This document shows, piece after piece, positions 40,806 through 49,745 of a stretch of DNA of 61,388 bases. A model generated the notes under the pieces. That model did not search any database, had not been told where the DNA came from, and saw nothing but the letters and a program-made list of their open reading frames with translations. Every line of letters begins with the position of its first letter. The stretch's first letter is position 1. Origin of the DNA: CAYHZL01 sp964361075 (lineage in GTDB: Bacteria; Bacteroidota; Ignavibacteria; UBA10030; UBA8401). Position numbers and translations under genes: made by a program. The DNA lies in contig CAYHZL010000002.1 in the NCBI GenBank assembly GCA_964361075.1, forward strand, positions 1 to 61,388, read 5' to 3'.

Positions 40806-42995
40806 ATGAAAAAAATAATTTTCTTTATTGTGTTGATGACCACGACACTTTTTAGTCAATCTCTTGAAGAAAAAGTAAACCGTATTTCGATGTTAACCAG
40901 AATGGAGTTTTCTGCAACTGCTCTGGAACAACAACGCGATGAAAAACTTCGTGAATTACAAAATCCGGTGAAAGATGAATTTGAAACGCAGATGATGTTT
41001 GCAAAACGTAAAGCAGAAGCTGCTAATAAAGCAAAAGAAATACGCAGTGAATATGAGAACAAAATTGCCGAAGCAAAACGGAAATTTGATGAAAGTATCA
41101 GTGAATTGAAACAAGAGCGAGATCAATTACTTGCATCATCCGAACAAGATGCAACTTCTTCATTCACGGTCGGTGCTTACAACGCAGACAATCAGCAGTT
41201 TCCAATTACACTAACAGCAATGCGCGAGTCATTTGATATTCCAATCTCTATGCAGCTTGCTCGGGAATTCAAGAATACTTCCTCATCACTTCAAGCTCAA
41301 GGAAAAAAACGTCTTACGGCAGATGTGAAATATGAATATTACAATTGGAGAATAAATTTTAATGGGCAAGTCATTCCATTCGGCACGCAAAAAGGGAAGC
41401 AGCAATATGCCGCCTCAAAATCTCAGCCAAGTTTGCCGCCGCAATTATCAACATCCGTTACATTTTCGGAAGCCTCCGGCAATTTGAAACTTGATGCAAA
41501 TGAAACCGGAGAGATAGTTGCTACCGTTACTAACAGCGGAAAAGGAACAGCGTTTGGTGTTGAACTCAATGCAAAACTTGAAAATGGAAATGCTATTACA
41601 ATTTCACCATCGGCATACATCGGAGAAATTCCTTCTGGTCAGACACGCACAGCAAAACTTACACTGCGTGCAAACGGTGATGTTACAAATGGGAATACAA
41701 CTGCGATTATTTCTTGCAACGAATCCAACGGTTTTGCTCCTGCAGGAAATAAGATCACATTTGAAACAAAAGCGCTCATCCCACCCAAACTTATTCTGGC
41801 AGATGTCGGAATTGATGACAATAATAAGAATGGAAAAATTGAACCATCCGAAATTGTAAAAGTAACTGCACGAATACAAAACACCGGTCGAGGTAATGCA
41901 GAAAAAGTAAAAGCAAAAATATCTATCGGAGAAAATGTATTTCTTACCGGCGGTTCGCAGTCAGAATTTGCAATCGGCACATTAGAAAGCGGAAAATATT
42001 CTGATGTGAACTTCTCAATCTATACGAATAATCTCGCGACAAGTGTTCCCGTTTCAATTTCTGTTTCAGAATCATACAACAAATATGGAATTTCTTCGCA
42101 ACCATTGCCACTTTCATTTAACAAAACGATTGCAAGCATCGAAGAAATTACGGTAAAAGGGAAAGATGAAAAATATGGTGACATCAACATTGCCACTGGT
42201 CTTTCAGTTGATGTGGATATGAATATTCCTACAACACAAACAAAGAATTCTGATGCGGTTGCATTGGTAATAGGCATTTCAAAATATAAAAATCCGAATG
42301 TGCCGAGTGTTGATTACGCCAAGCACGGTGCAACGATCATGAAAGAATATTTGGTAAAAACATTGGGCTATAATGAAAAAAGAATTATTTATGCGGATGA
42401 TGAAAATGCCGGAAAGAATGATTTTAATATCATGTTGCAAAAGCTTTCAAACATGGTGAAGGCTGGTAAGTCCGATGTATTTGTGTATTACAACGGACAC
42501 GGCGCACCGGATACTAAAACGAATGATGCGTTCTTTGTTCCGTATGATTGCGATCCTGAGTATGCGAATGTTTCTGGTTATCCAGTTACGGAATTTTACA
42601 GCCAGATAGGAAAACTTCCGGCGCGAAGCATTACTGTTGTGTTAGATGCATGCTTCAGCGGTTCAACTCCGAAAGGATTGTTGTTTAAAGGAGTGAGTCC
42701 GGCATTGTTGAAAGTGAAAAATCCTATTGCTGCGCTGCACAACGGAATCGTTTTTAGTTCATCATCCGAAAATCAATTATCAAATTGGTATCCGGAAAAG
42801 AAGCATGGATTGTTCACGTATTATTTCTTGAAAGCGTTACAAGGTGATGCGGACGTGAACAAAGACAAACAAATATCAGTTGAAGAAATTGAAAAATATT
42901 TGAATGACAATATTCCCGATAAAGCGCGTGAACAAAACAGAGAACAAACGCCGCAAGTGGTGGGAGATAAAAACAGAGTGGTAGTGAAGTATTAA
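40806..42995 (+). CDS. Exported caspase-family (peptidase C14) protein with coiled coil and CARDB-like domains
   Basis: A 729-residue protein. Order: signal peptide (IIFFIVLMTTTLFSQS), a charged coiled coil (about 20-115), a beta-rich section, two CARDB-like adhesion/binding domains (about 220-450; VATVTNSGKGTAFGVEL and VTARIQNTGRGNAEKVK), and a caspase-like domain from residue 480. The catalytic dyad is H565 in VYYNGHGAP and C616 in VLDACFSGS. Bacterial caspases of this type cut after basic residues, but specificity here is unknown. The signal peptide puts it outside the cytoplasm, unlike defence caspases. It is preceded by DUF4384 and FGE-like genes and is framed by two inverse 33-nt palindromes. 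Confidence 0.92.
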   Translation: MKKIIFFIVLMTTTLFSQSLEEKVNRISMLTRMEFSATALEQQRDEKLRELQNPVKDEFETQMMFAKRKAEAANKAKEIRSEYENKIAEAKRKFDESISELKQERDQLLASSEQDATSSFTVGAYNADNQQFPITLTAMRESFDIPISMQLAREFKNTSSSLQAQGKKRLTADVKYEYYNWRINFNGQVIPFGTQKGKQQYAASKSQPSLPPQLSTSVTFSEASGNLKLDANETGEIVATVTNSGKGTAFGVELNAKLENGNAITISPSAYIGEIPSGQTRTAKLTLRANGDVTNGNTTAIISCNESNGFAPAGNKITFETKALIPPKLILADVGIDDNNKNGKIEPSEIVKVTARIQNTGRGNAEKVKAKISIGENVFLTGGSQSEFAIGTLESGKYSDVNFSIYTNNLATSVPVSISVSESYNKYGISSQPLPLSFNKTIASIEEITVKGKDEKYGDINIATGLSVDVDMNIPTTQTKNSDAVALVIGISKYKNPNVPSVDYAKHGATIMKEYLVKTLGYNEKRIIYADDENAGKNDFNIMLQKLSNMVKAGKSDVFVYYNGHGAPDTKTNDAFFVPYDCDPEYANVSGYPVTEFYSQIGKLPARSITVVLDACFSGSTPKGLLFKGVSPALLKVKNPIAALHNGIVFSSSSENQLSNWYPEKKHGLFTYYFLKALQGDADVNKDKQISVEEIEKYLNDNIPDKAREQNREQTPQVVGDKNRVVVKY

Positions 42996-43000
42996 ATACA

Positions 43001-43033
43001 AGACCTTCAAGGTTTTTAAAACCTTGAAGGTCT
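43001..43033. repeat. 33-nt palindrome downstream of the caspase gene
   Basis: AGACCTTCAAGG, a TTTTTAAAA centre, and CCTTGAAGGTCT. It lies 6 nt after the caspase stop and is the exact reverse complement of the palindrome at 40752-40784. It can form a stem ahead of the true terminator at 43047. Confidence 0.75.
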
Positions 43034-43046
43034 GGAAATAATAAAA

Positions 43047-43086
43047 AAAGGACGAAGGTTGATGCAGCCTTCGTCCTTTCTGTTTT
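43047..43086. terminator. Terminator between the caspase and lipoprotein genes
   Basis: AAAGGACGAAGG pairs exactly with CCTTCGTCCTTT around a 9-base loop, followed by CTGTTTTC, with an A-run on the other side. It serves the caspase gene and probably also the convergent lipoprotein gene. Confidence 0.8.
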
Positions 43087-43110
43087 CAGCAAGGGGACCG
43101 AAGCAAACCG

Positions 43111-43941
43111 TTAATAGTTGCCAGTTGATAGGTCTGCAGTAAACTTTGTTCCATCAATTGTGAACGTTGCGCTTCCACCGCCAAGAGTAATTGTAAATGT
43201 CTTAGTGATTGTAAACGGCGCTTTGCCGGGCACAGTAACGGTGGCAGTGTACACGCCCTCGATTTTTCCACTGGTTTTCTCCGAGCGATTCATTCTGCTG
43301 CCTCGGGGTCCTTTCACGTCGGTAAATGTCAACGAGAGTGCGCTTACAAACTTACTGCCTTTGCGTGTCCCCAAAATTACGCTGTCACGTCCTGATCGTG
43401 CGTAAGTACCGTTAATCGTTACAGTAGTGTCGGCATTGAGGTTCGCTGTCCAATTGCTGCTGAGTGAAGTCAAATCGTGAATCAAGCGTAAAGTTTGAAA
43501 ATGCCCACTTCCGCTAACAATCTTATGTTTGACTGTAACAGCGCCGACTCTCGACTGTTGAGCTTTGCCATTGCTTCCGATGAATTGATGCCAATAGGTA
43601 CGCGACCACCATCCAATTGCCCGCGCTCTATAAATGTAAAGCGACCATGATGTGTCATTCGCATTGAACTTCAACAACGTAGAATCTCCATAAGCCTTAC
43701 CCAACGCTTCTCCACCCCCCACGCCAGCACCGCCGGCAATTTCAAAAACATCGTTCACTTGGTCTATCGCACCGCCGTTGTTGCTTGCAAGCGCGTCTGA
43801 GACGGCGTAAGCAACCTCATCTGTTGTTACAACAGTTTCATCAGTAACCGGATTATCATTCTTTTTACAACCGGTGAATATGCTGCCGGCAATAAGCAGT
43901 GTAATACACACTGCACTAAAAAAACGAATTGTGGATTTCAT
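43111..43941 (-). CDS. Predicted lipoprotein of unknown function
   Basis: A 276-residue protein with a lipoprotein signal: charged start, hydrophobic run, and a lipobox ending FTGC (C24) followed by KKNDNPVTDETVV. The mature part is Ser/Thr/Gly-rich and mainly beta (FNANDTSWSLYIYRARAIGW, then ALSLTFTDVKGPRGSRMN and GVYTATVTVPGKAPFTIT). It should be anchored in the outer membrane. No family is recognised. It is read toward the caspase gene and shares its terminator region; no operon partner follows. The next gene on the same strand is a Spy-like protein whose stop lies 83 nt upstream. Confidence 0.75.
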   Translation of the reverse strand: MKSTIRFFSAVCITLLIAGSIFTGCKKNDNPVTDETVVTTDEVAYAVSDALASNNGGAIDQVNDVFEIAGGAGVGGGEALGKAYGDSTLLKFNANDTSWSLYIYRARAIGWWSRTYWHQFIGSNGKAQQSRVGAVTVKHKIVSGSGHFQTLRLIHDLTSLSSNWTANLNADTTVTINGTYARSGRDSVILGTRKGSKFVSALSLTFTDVKGPRGSRMNRSEKTSGKIEGVYTATVTVPGKAPFTITKTFTITLGGGSATFTIDGTKFTADLSTGNY

Positions 43942-44024
43942 AATTGACTCCTTTAATAAAGTTATAGAACCGTGAATTAATAAATTTTTTTAATTGTGTA
44001 ACAATACATCAGCGTACAAAAAAA

Positions 44025-44417
44025 TTATTGTTGCATTCGTTCGCGCATCATCGAACGGCGTTCTTTTTTCCATTCTTCATACTTTGGTTTTTGTTCTTTT
44101 GTGAGAATTTTTTCAATCGCTGTGTCGGTTTTTTCCATTCGCTCCATCATTGCTTGGCGCATTGCATCTCGATCACCTTCAAAACTATCGCGATCTTTTT
44201 CCATTTGCTCACGCGATTTTTTCATAATGTCGCCAATTTTTTTTGCTTGCTCATCGGAAAGGGAAAGTTTTTCCTTCATTGTAGCTATCATTTGCTCGCC
44301 GCGTTCTTTGTTGTGCGGTTTGTCTTGTGAAAACAGAGCGGTGGATGAAAATGCAAAAGTTACAGCGATGAGAAATGTTATCGCAAATAATGTACGAAAT
44401 GTTAATCGTGAATTCAT
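44025..44417 (-). CDS. Spy/CpxP-like periplasmic helical protein (LTxxQ type)
   Basis: A 130-residue exported protein: signal peptide (LFAITFLIAVTFAFSSTALFSQ) and a charged helical mature part with MKEKLSLSDEQAKKIGDIMK, the LSLSDEQ segment resembling the LTxxQ motif of Spy/CpxP and zinc-resistance-associated proteins, then a second helix pair (EKILTKEQKPKYEEWKKE). Such proteins are small dimeric chaperones or stress sensors in the periplasm. The methionine-rich stretch (MRQAMMERMEK) is compatible with metal binding. An AAAGGAT sequence lies just upstream of its ATG. Assignment is by pattern, so confidence is moderate. Confidence 0.8.
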   Translation of the reverse strand: MNSRLTFRTLFAITFLIAVTFAFSSTALFSQDKPHNKERGEQMIATMKEKLSLSDEQAKKIGDIMKKSREQMEKDRDSFEGDRDAMRQAMMERMEKTDTAIEKILTKEQKPKYEEWKKERRSMMRERMQQ

Positions 44418-44833
44418 AGATATAATCCTTTTTATTTAAATGATGAATAACCGTTTCAGAGTATAAGACACGGAGAGGCAAGATTCGGTTTAATGTATGT
44501 TTGAGTAGTGTCTTATCTATAAATATCCGTTTCAGAGTATAAGCCGAATCACAAGGTGATCCCTTTGGAACTTGTCTCGCTGTACGGGATGTCCCGCTTT
44601 TCAGGATTCCGCCTATGCAAAGATTCTGTCTATGCGGGATTTAAAAAAAAGCGGAACCGTAAAGCGGCATTTCGGCATCTAAAAAGCAAGCAAAGATGCT
44701 GGTTCGCCGCGGCGAATCAGCATGACGAGCTTGTTAAAATTCAAATTAAGACATTACTCATCTTCTTCCTGCTTGCTATCTTCTGTAAAAAAGAAGTACC
44801 TTTACTGTACAGACATACGAAAGGAGGTGTTCC
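44418..44833. other. Spacer with a 17-bp direct repeat and palindromes
   Basis: No gene is visible. CCGTTTCAGAGTATAAG occurs at 44451-44467 and again at 44527-44543, each near an inverse pair AGATTCGG / CCGAATC. Further on are a CGCTGTACGGGATGTCCCGC module, GCATCT / AGATGC and the palindrome TTCGCCGCGGCGAA (about 44702-44715). The end carries the Shine-Dalgarno AAGGAGGTG for the next gene. Confidence 0.6.
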
Positions 44834-45454
44834 ATGAAACCTCTGGTATTGTTCTTCATTCTTGTTTTTTTTGCAGGATGCTCTTCCTCAGAGCAAAGCA
44901 CCGATTTCACTCTTCCCGAACTACTTATGCAAGCTCCGCTTCCCGTTTTTTCGGAACGAATTCGCCGCGGTGAATCGCAGTTGAGATTAGATTTAAAGAT
45001 TCTTGTTGCTAAAGATGGGTCGGTCCGTGATGTTGTGTTTCTCAACGGCAGCGGTACTATCGCATGGGATACAATCGCGGCTGTTGCAATCAGGCAATGG
45101 CGCTACTCGCCTGCGCGGTACAACAATCAACCGATTCAACTTTGGCTGCGTCAAACGGCAATTGTAAGATTTGCTGAGCCGCTGTATATCTTTCTTGCAG
45201 AAATAGTGTGCAATACGCAGGAAGCCGCCGATTCTGCATATAACTTACTGGAACACGGCTCACACTTTGCTGAAGTAACACTGCTCTATTCTGTTGTTCC
45301 TTCGCGTGAAAAAAAAGGAGTGCTCGGAGAAATAAATATTGGCTTGTACACTGAAACTATTAAACGCATACTTGCCGATCTTGAAATAGAACACTATTCA
45401 AAACCGGTGAAGTATGGCAGCCACTATGTAATTTTCAAAAGATTGATGAACTGA
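44834..45454 (+). CDS. Lipoprotein fusing a TonB C-terminal-like domain to a parvulin domain
   Basis: A 206-residue lipoprotein (lipobox FFAGC, C16). Residues about 35-115 match the TonB C-terminal fold (LRLDLKILVAKDGSVRDVVF, then AAVAIRQWRYSPARYNNQPI). Residues about 120-205 match a parvulin-type (PPIC) peptidyl-prolyl isomerase: FLAEIVCNTQEAADSAYNLL, HGSHFAEVTLLYSVVPSREK, KGVLGEINIG and SKPVKYGSHYVIFKRL. Each half is shorter than usual. AAGGAGGTG precedes the ATG, one of the best ribosome sites in the window. I do not know of a described protein with this combination. It probably works on protein folding or envelope energy coupling; that is inference. Confidence 0.85.
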   Translation: MKPLVLFFILVFFAGCSSSEQSTDFTLPELLMQAPLPVFSERIRRGESQLRLDLKILVAKDGSVRDVVFLNGSGTIAWDTIAAVAIRQWRYSPARYNNQPIQLWLRQTAIVRFAEPLYIFLAEIVCNTQEAADSAYNLLEHGSHFAEVTLLYSVVPSREKKGVLGEINIGLYTETIKRILADLEIEHYSKPVKYGSHYVIFKRLMN

Positions 45455-45645
45455 AATTGTAATGTCTTGCTTACTTCTGCAAAAAAATAAAGAAGTAGAA
45501 ACTTGCTTCAGCCGTAAAACGTTATTATATTAAAACAATGCTACTCTAAACCGAAAACCCCGACGAAGTCTGGGAAACCGTTTAACGGTAGTCTTGAGCA
45601 ATCAGAACATAGGTTTTCTGGACGTATAAGTTTTTTCAATTTAAT

Positions 45646-45737
45646 AATCCAAAAGGTTGTCTGCTTACCATAACTCGCCCATCGGCGGAGGTTGTTTCGG
45701 GTTGCCGAAACACGGGTAGCAGAAAATCTTTTGGATT
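45646..45737. other. Candidate structured RNA or palindromic element (three-way junction)
   Basis: Outer arms AATCCAAAAG and CTTTTGGATT pair exactly, and CTGCTTACC / GGGTAGCAG extend them. Inside are two hairpins: CTCGCC-catc-GGCG-G-AG and the perfect 8-bp stem TGTTTCGG-gttg-CCGAAACA (45693-45712). Together these make a three-way junction of about 92 nt. It lies in the 301-bp gap next to the DUF3800 stop; no gene is visible there. It may be an RNA, a terminator or a mobile repeat end. Confidence 0.5.
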
Positions 45738-45755
45738 TTGTTTTTATACCCATTT

Positions 45756-46577
45756 CTATAGTTCAAACGGAGAAGCTTTTTCCAAACAAAATGGATTTTC
45801 TTTTGTATAATAATTTGTCGTAGTACTTCCAGCTTTGGAATAGTTCTTTGTATCGTACAAATCGATAATGAGGTTATACTTATCTATCAATGCATCATAA
45901 AACCGAGATTCATTGAACCGAATATATCGCTGAAGCGACCACAGTAAATAATCAATGATGCTCATTTCGGGATATTCACTGCTTGCTACAATATCGTGGT
46001 GATACTGAATTGCTCGTGGATTTTTTCTACGTTTATTGTCTCGTTCAATAGCCCTTTTAGTAGCATCTTCAAAATTTTCCATTCTAGTTTTTTGTCGCTG
46101 GGCAAGATAGATTTGATAGAATTCCTCCTCGCTGTTCAACCTATCTTTTAAAAGATGATAGAGTAGGTCGTGGTAAAATTCTGTGGGATTACTTTTATGA
46201 GTTCTTTCAAAACGATAAAGTGCTTTTCTGCCTATGACAATAAATGTGCGGAAACCGTCAAGATTTCGGATCGTAGTTACAACTTTTGTTCTAATATCAG
46301 GATGATCCTCAATAGCGTGAATATACCAACCTGGTTTCACGGAGTGTAATTTATTGTAGAGAGGATCGTTTTCAATTTCACTTTTCAAATCAACCATTGC
46401 TTTTCGAAGGACACGCCTGTTTTGGGTTTGTATCATTCCCATAAGCAGGAGAGGCTGATAACCAGGAGTTCCAATAAGAAGCTTATGACGATTCGCAAAG
46501 AAATTTGGGTCGCCGCTTTCATCAATAAAAAAGTAGCTTTTGGTTAATGCGGTTGTTTTATTTTGCGCATTGTTCAT
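45756..46577 (-). CDS. DUF3800-domain protein
   Basis: A 273-residue protein whose start YFFIDESGDPNFF (residues about 15-27) is the DUF3800 signature, with further conserved acidic residues in MSIIDYLLWSLQRYIRF and LIDKYNLIIDLYD. DUF3800 is predicted to have an RNase H-like nuclease fold, using these acidic residues, and it is frequent in defence islands. It is the third gene of a tight operon, starting 3 nt after the stop of the restriction-methyltransferase gene. It may be an extra effector or nuclease of that system. The role is inference; the domain call is strong. Confidence 0.88.
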   Translation of the reverse strand: MNNAQNKTTALTKSYFFIDESGDPNFFANRHKLLIGTPGYQPLLLMGMIQTQNRRVLRKAMVDLKSEIENDPLYNKLHSVKPGWYIHAIEDHPDIRTKVVTTIRNLDGFRTFIVIGRKALYRFERTHKSNPTEFYHDLLYHLLKDRLNSEEEFYQIYLAQRQKTRMENFEDATKRAIERDNKRRKNPRAIQYHHDIVASSEYPEMSIIDYLLWSLQRYIRFNESRFYDALIDKYNLIIDLYDTKNYSKAGSTTTNYYTKENPFCLEKASPFEL

Positions 46578-46580
46578 TTA

Positions 46581-49500
46581 TTACTTTCCCAACACCTTTT
46601 CCACCAATCCATCAATTTCTTTTAATTCTTCTGATAATGTTCTACGCACATTTAAACGTGCGTTGCCAAGACGAACACCTTCAACTTCTTTTTCAAATTC
46701 TACAACTTTGCTTATTTTCTTTGCACACTGCTCTCCAAGTTTTGCAAGTTCAATGTGCAATGGATTTTTAGAATCATATTGCGGAAATGGAAGTTCCAGA
46801 ATGGTTTTACTTATATGCCTTGGGCCAAATAGACCTCTTGCTTGAAAATCTTTAATGAGTTTATTTGCGTAACCACAATTTAGATATGATGCGAGATAAT
46901 GCGCTTCTTTTAGACTCGTTACTGTAAGCCAGTATGTTGTATAGTCAATCATAAATTCCAAATCAATATTTTCTCTTTCAACTACAACTGCATTTGCATC
47001 TTTTGCCGATGCCGTATAAAGAACTAAATATTTTGCATTTAAATTTTGTTGAGTAAGTTTATTTTGCCAGTTCAAATAGTCATATACATTAACTTCTTCT
47101 TCTTTGTTCCTTTCGGTTTTATTGCTTTCCCAATGACCTTCAGCTTCTTTAAACCATTCACCTGTTTCTCTATCACCACGTTTAAATATATCTCCCGACT
47201 TTAAGAGAGAAATATTTTTCTTTCCTTCAACTTCGGTTATGGCAATTGGCAATAATACAAACAAAGGATTTATTAACGCAAACGGAATAATATTTTTAGA
47301 TAGGGCTGTTCTAAATAAATACTTTGTATTTATTCGCCCTCTAATAGTTAAATCTTTCCACGGAACTTTTGCTTCGGGCAATGCAACGGTTTTACATTGT
47401 ATAATTGCATCGTTCAAGTTTTTGGATAATTCTTGCTCCGGTGTAACAAAATAAAACGTGCGCGGAACAATCGTTGCTCCTTGCCTAAACCGTAAAGAAT
47501 AATAACTTTTCTGATTCTTGCCTGATAATTGCTGCGTTGTTAATGCAGAACGCCCATTATTTCCTTGTGAAAGTTTGGAATAATACCATGAAGTTTTATT
47601 CTGTATAAGAGATTGTTTAGCCTCTTCCCAGTGCGTGTTGGTGTTTTTTAATTTTCCCGAAAAGAGAAATCCATGTATTCCAGTTTTCGGTATTTCTCTT
47701 TTACTTCGCAAGTTCACATGTCCTACTTCGGCAAACATAACACAGGAAGGAACGCGAAATAATGGAGATACACTAACTAAATCCCAAACAGAAGTAATCC
47801 GAACCCTCTGAACTCCACCAGAACGTGTATTATCGTGTTGATCGGCAGTTAAAAATGCTCTCGGTAAAACAAAAGCTAATTTGCCATGCGGTTTAAGAAA
47901 ATAATTGCACGAATGAGCAAGAAAGATTGATGCAATTTCCAAATGAGGCATATTTGCTTTAGAACGTGGCGTTACTCCATAGCTAGTCGAGAGTTGAAGT
48001 AATTCATTTTGGTATGATGCGTCAGTTACATCGGCATACGTTAGCCATGGCGGATTACCAATAATAAAATCAAAACGTTGCTTTAATAAAATTGGTTTGT
48101 ATAAATTTTGTAGAATAAATTTCCAGATCGTGTCTCGTTGTTCAAGTTTTGCTTGCCGTAGAGCAACATAGATTTTATAAAAGTTGTAAAAGTGAGATTC
48201 ATTATCACTTGTAATTATTGCGCGAAGTTGTGCGTTGAATTTTCTTTCATCAATTTGTTGTGTTTCAAATTCAGCTATTGAATTACAAAGTTCAATTGAA
48301 TTATCAAAGTCCGAAGGATTTTCAAAAATACTATTTTCCATCGGGTATTGTTTGCGGTCTATTGTAACTTCAAATGTTTGTCCAAACAATTCTGCTGACC
48401 CAAGGGGAAGTCTGAGCGAATTGGCAAGGTACACATTTAAAGCAATCGGTTTTCGTAATTTCTGAATTACTTTTCCGAGCGCAATGAGAATTGTTGTCTT
48501 CGCCACTTGCACCGATAGAGGGTGAATGTCTATGCCGACAACTTGTTCAAGAATTTTATCAACGGGAAGTTTAGGGAAATCTTTCTGAAGTTTAACAATT
48601 GCCGCTCTAAGAAATGAACCACTACCACATGCCGGATCAAGAATATTACTATCTTCTTTAAAATGTAATCCATCAACAATTCGTTCACACAACCAATCGG
48701 GTGTATAATATTCTCCTAATGAATGACGTGTTTCCAAATCAATCAATTCTTGATATACTCCTTTAAGAATATCTTCCTTCACATTATGGAAATCGAATTC
48801 AGTAATTCGTTGCGTTATCTTTTTGAACGCAGGCAGTAAAGTTTTAATATGCTTTTTTTGACTAATCCAAGAATAAAAATCATTATCAACAAACCGCTCT
48901 ACATGGTATTTGTTAAAGATTGAACCGTCAAGTATTCCTTCTAATTCTTTGCTGTCTATATAGTCATCGTTACTGATAATCTTATAAGCAATGATTTTTG
49001 CAAAGATACTTAAATACGTGTGAACAAAAAATACTTCTTGTGAGTCATCAAATTTACCATACGCAATTTCTAAAAATTTTTTCCATTGTTCGTATGCAAT
49101 AAATACTGTCGAATCATTTTTAATATCCGGCAAGTATTTTGTCATTGCATTCATTGTATTCAAAAATACTTGCGATGTTTCCCCAAAAGCGAGTGTAATA
49201 TTTTCTAAAGTAGCGGGTTGAACATTGGTCTTGAAAAGATAGCGGTCGAGGAAGAAAAAGAATTCTGAAAGATTATTTTTGGTTAGTATAAATTTGTCAG
49301 TAGTCTTTAATACAATATCAGTAACAAGCAATTTCGATTTTTTATGAATTAGTTTTTCATAGTTTGGAGCATGAACTTCCCATCGTTCACCATCTGTTGC
49401 AATTAAAACAAAATTATAATCTTCACCCGATTTCCAATTTCCAGCAACATATTCTGCAAGTTGTTCTTTTGCATGTTCACCAGTTTTATTTAAATCTTTT

Positions 49501-49742
49501 TCCCATTCAATGATAATGTTGTTGTATTGAGAGTCCGCCGAACCAGTCTTTACTCTTTCTTTAAGCGGAATATTGAATATTGTTTTTTCGGAGCCAAGAT
49601 CCATTTTATCAATAATGTTTCTTGCCTCTGCATCTGTATCAAACAAACGAACAAGTAAAGTCTTTAATAATTCTTTCTTAGCAAGTTCAGAATTTGCAGT
49701 AACAACGTTACTAAAATATTGTTCTATATCTTTTATATTCAT
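46581..49742 (-). CDS. Type IIG-like restriction enzyme / N6-adenine DNA methyltransferase
   Basis: A 1053-residue protein combining several functions. The N-terminal 130 residues resemble a nuclease half (IIIEWEKDLNKTGEHAKEQL, with D70, E79 and E81; lysine replaced, somewhat like BamHI). The methyltransferase core has YYTPDWLCERIVDGL, motif I DPACGSGSFL (D369) and motif IV NPPW (563-566), typical of gamma-class N6-adenine enzymes. Residues from about 620 to the end probably hold target recognition, including the segment ILELPFPQYDSKNPLHIEL found in related enzymes. One polypeptide could both cut and methylate. It is flanked, 3 nt each side, by a small unknown gene and the DUF3800 gene. Confidence 0.88.
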   Translation of the reverse strand: MNIKDIEQYFSNVVTANSELAKKELLKTLLVRLFDTDAEARNIIDKMDLGSEKTIFNIPLKERVKTGSADSQYNNIIIEWEKDLNKTGEHAKEQLAEYVAGNWKSGEDYNFVLIATDGERWEVHAPNYEKLIHKKSKLLVTDIVLKTTDKFILTKNNLSEFFFFLDRYLFKTNVQPATLENITLAFGETSQVFLNTMNAMTKYLPDIKNDSTVFIAYEQWKKFLEIAYGKFDDSQEVFFVHTYLSIFAKIIAYKIISNDDYIDSKELEGILDGSIFNKYHVERFVDNDFYSWISQKKHIKTLLPAFKKITQRITEFDFHNVKEDILKGVYQELIDLETRHSLGEYYTPDWLCERIVDGLHFKEDSNILDPACGSGSFLRAAIVKLQKDFPKLPVDKILEQVVGIDIHPLSVQVAKTTILIALGKVIQKLRKPIALNVYLANSLRLPLGSAELFGQTFEVTIDRKQYPMENSIFENPSDFDNSIELCNSIAEFETQQIDERKFNAQLRAIITSDNESHFYNFYKIYVALRQAKLEQRDTIWKFILQNLYKPILLKQRFDFIIGNPPWLTYADVTDASYQNELLQLSTSYGVTPRSKANMPHLEIASIFLAHSCNYFLKPHGKLAFVLPRAFLTADQHDNTRSGGVQRVRITSVWDLVSVSPLFRVPSCVMFAEVGHVNLRSKREIPKTGIHGFLFSGKLKNTNTHWEEAKQSLIQNKTSWYYSKLSQGNNGRSALTTQQLSGKNQKSYYSLRFRQGATIVPRTFYFVTPEQELSKNLNDAIIQCKTVALPEAKVPWKDLTIRGRINTKYLFRTALSKNIIPFALINPLFVLLPIAITEVEGKKNISLLKSGDIFKRGDRETGEWFKEAEGHWESNKTERNKEEEVNVYDYLNWQNKLTQQNLNAKYLVLYTASAKDANAVVVERENIDLEFMIDYTTYWLTVTSLKEAHYLASYLNCGYANKLIKDFQARGLFGPRHISKTILELPFPQYDSKNPLHIELAKLGEQCAKKISKVVEFEKEVEGVRLGNARLNVRRTLSEELKEIDGLVEKVLGK

Positions 49743-49745
49743 TGT

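Noticed and set aside
45646..45737. tRNA
   Set aside because: The fold has a long closing stem and two hairpins but no anticodon arm, T-loop sequence or CCA-type acceptor end.
45541..45753. 70-codon minus-strand frame next to DUF3800
   Set aside because: It covers the structured element and has no recognisable protein pattern or ribosome site.
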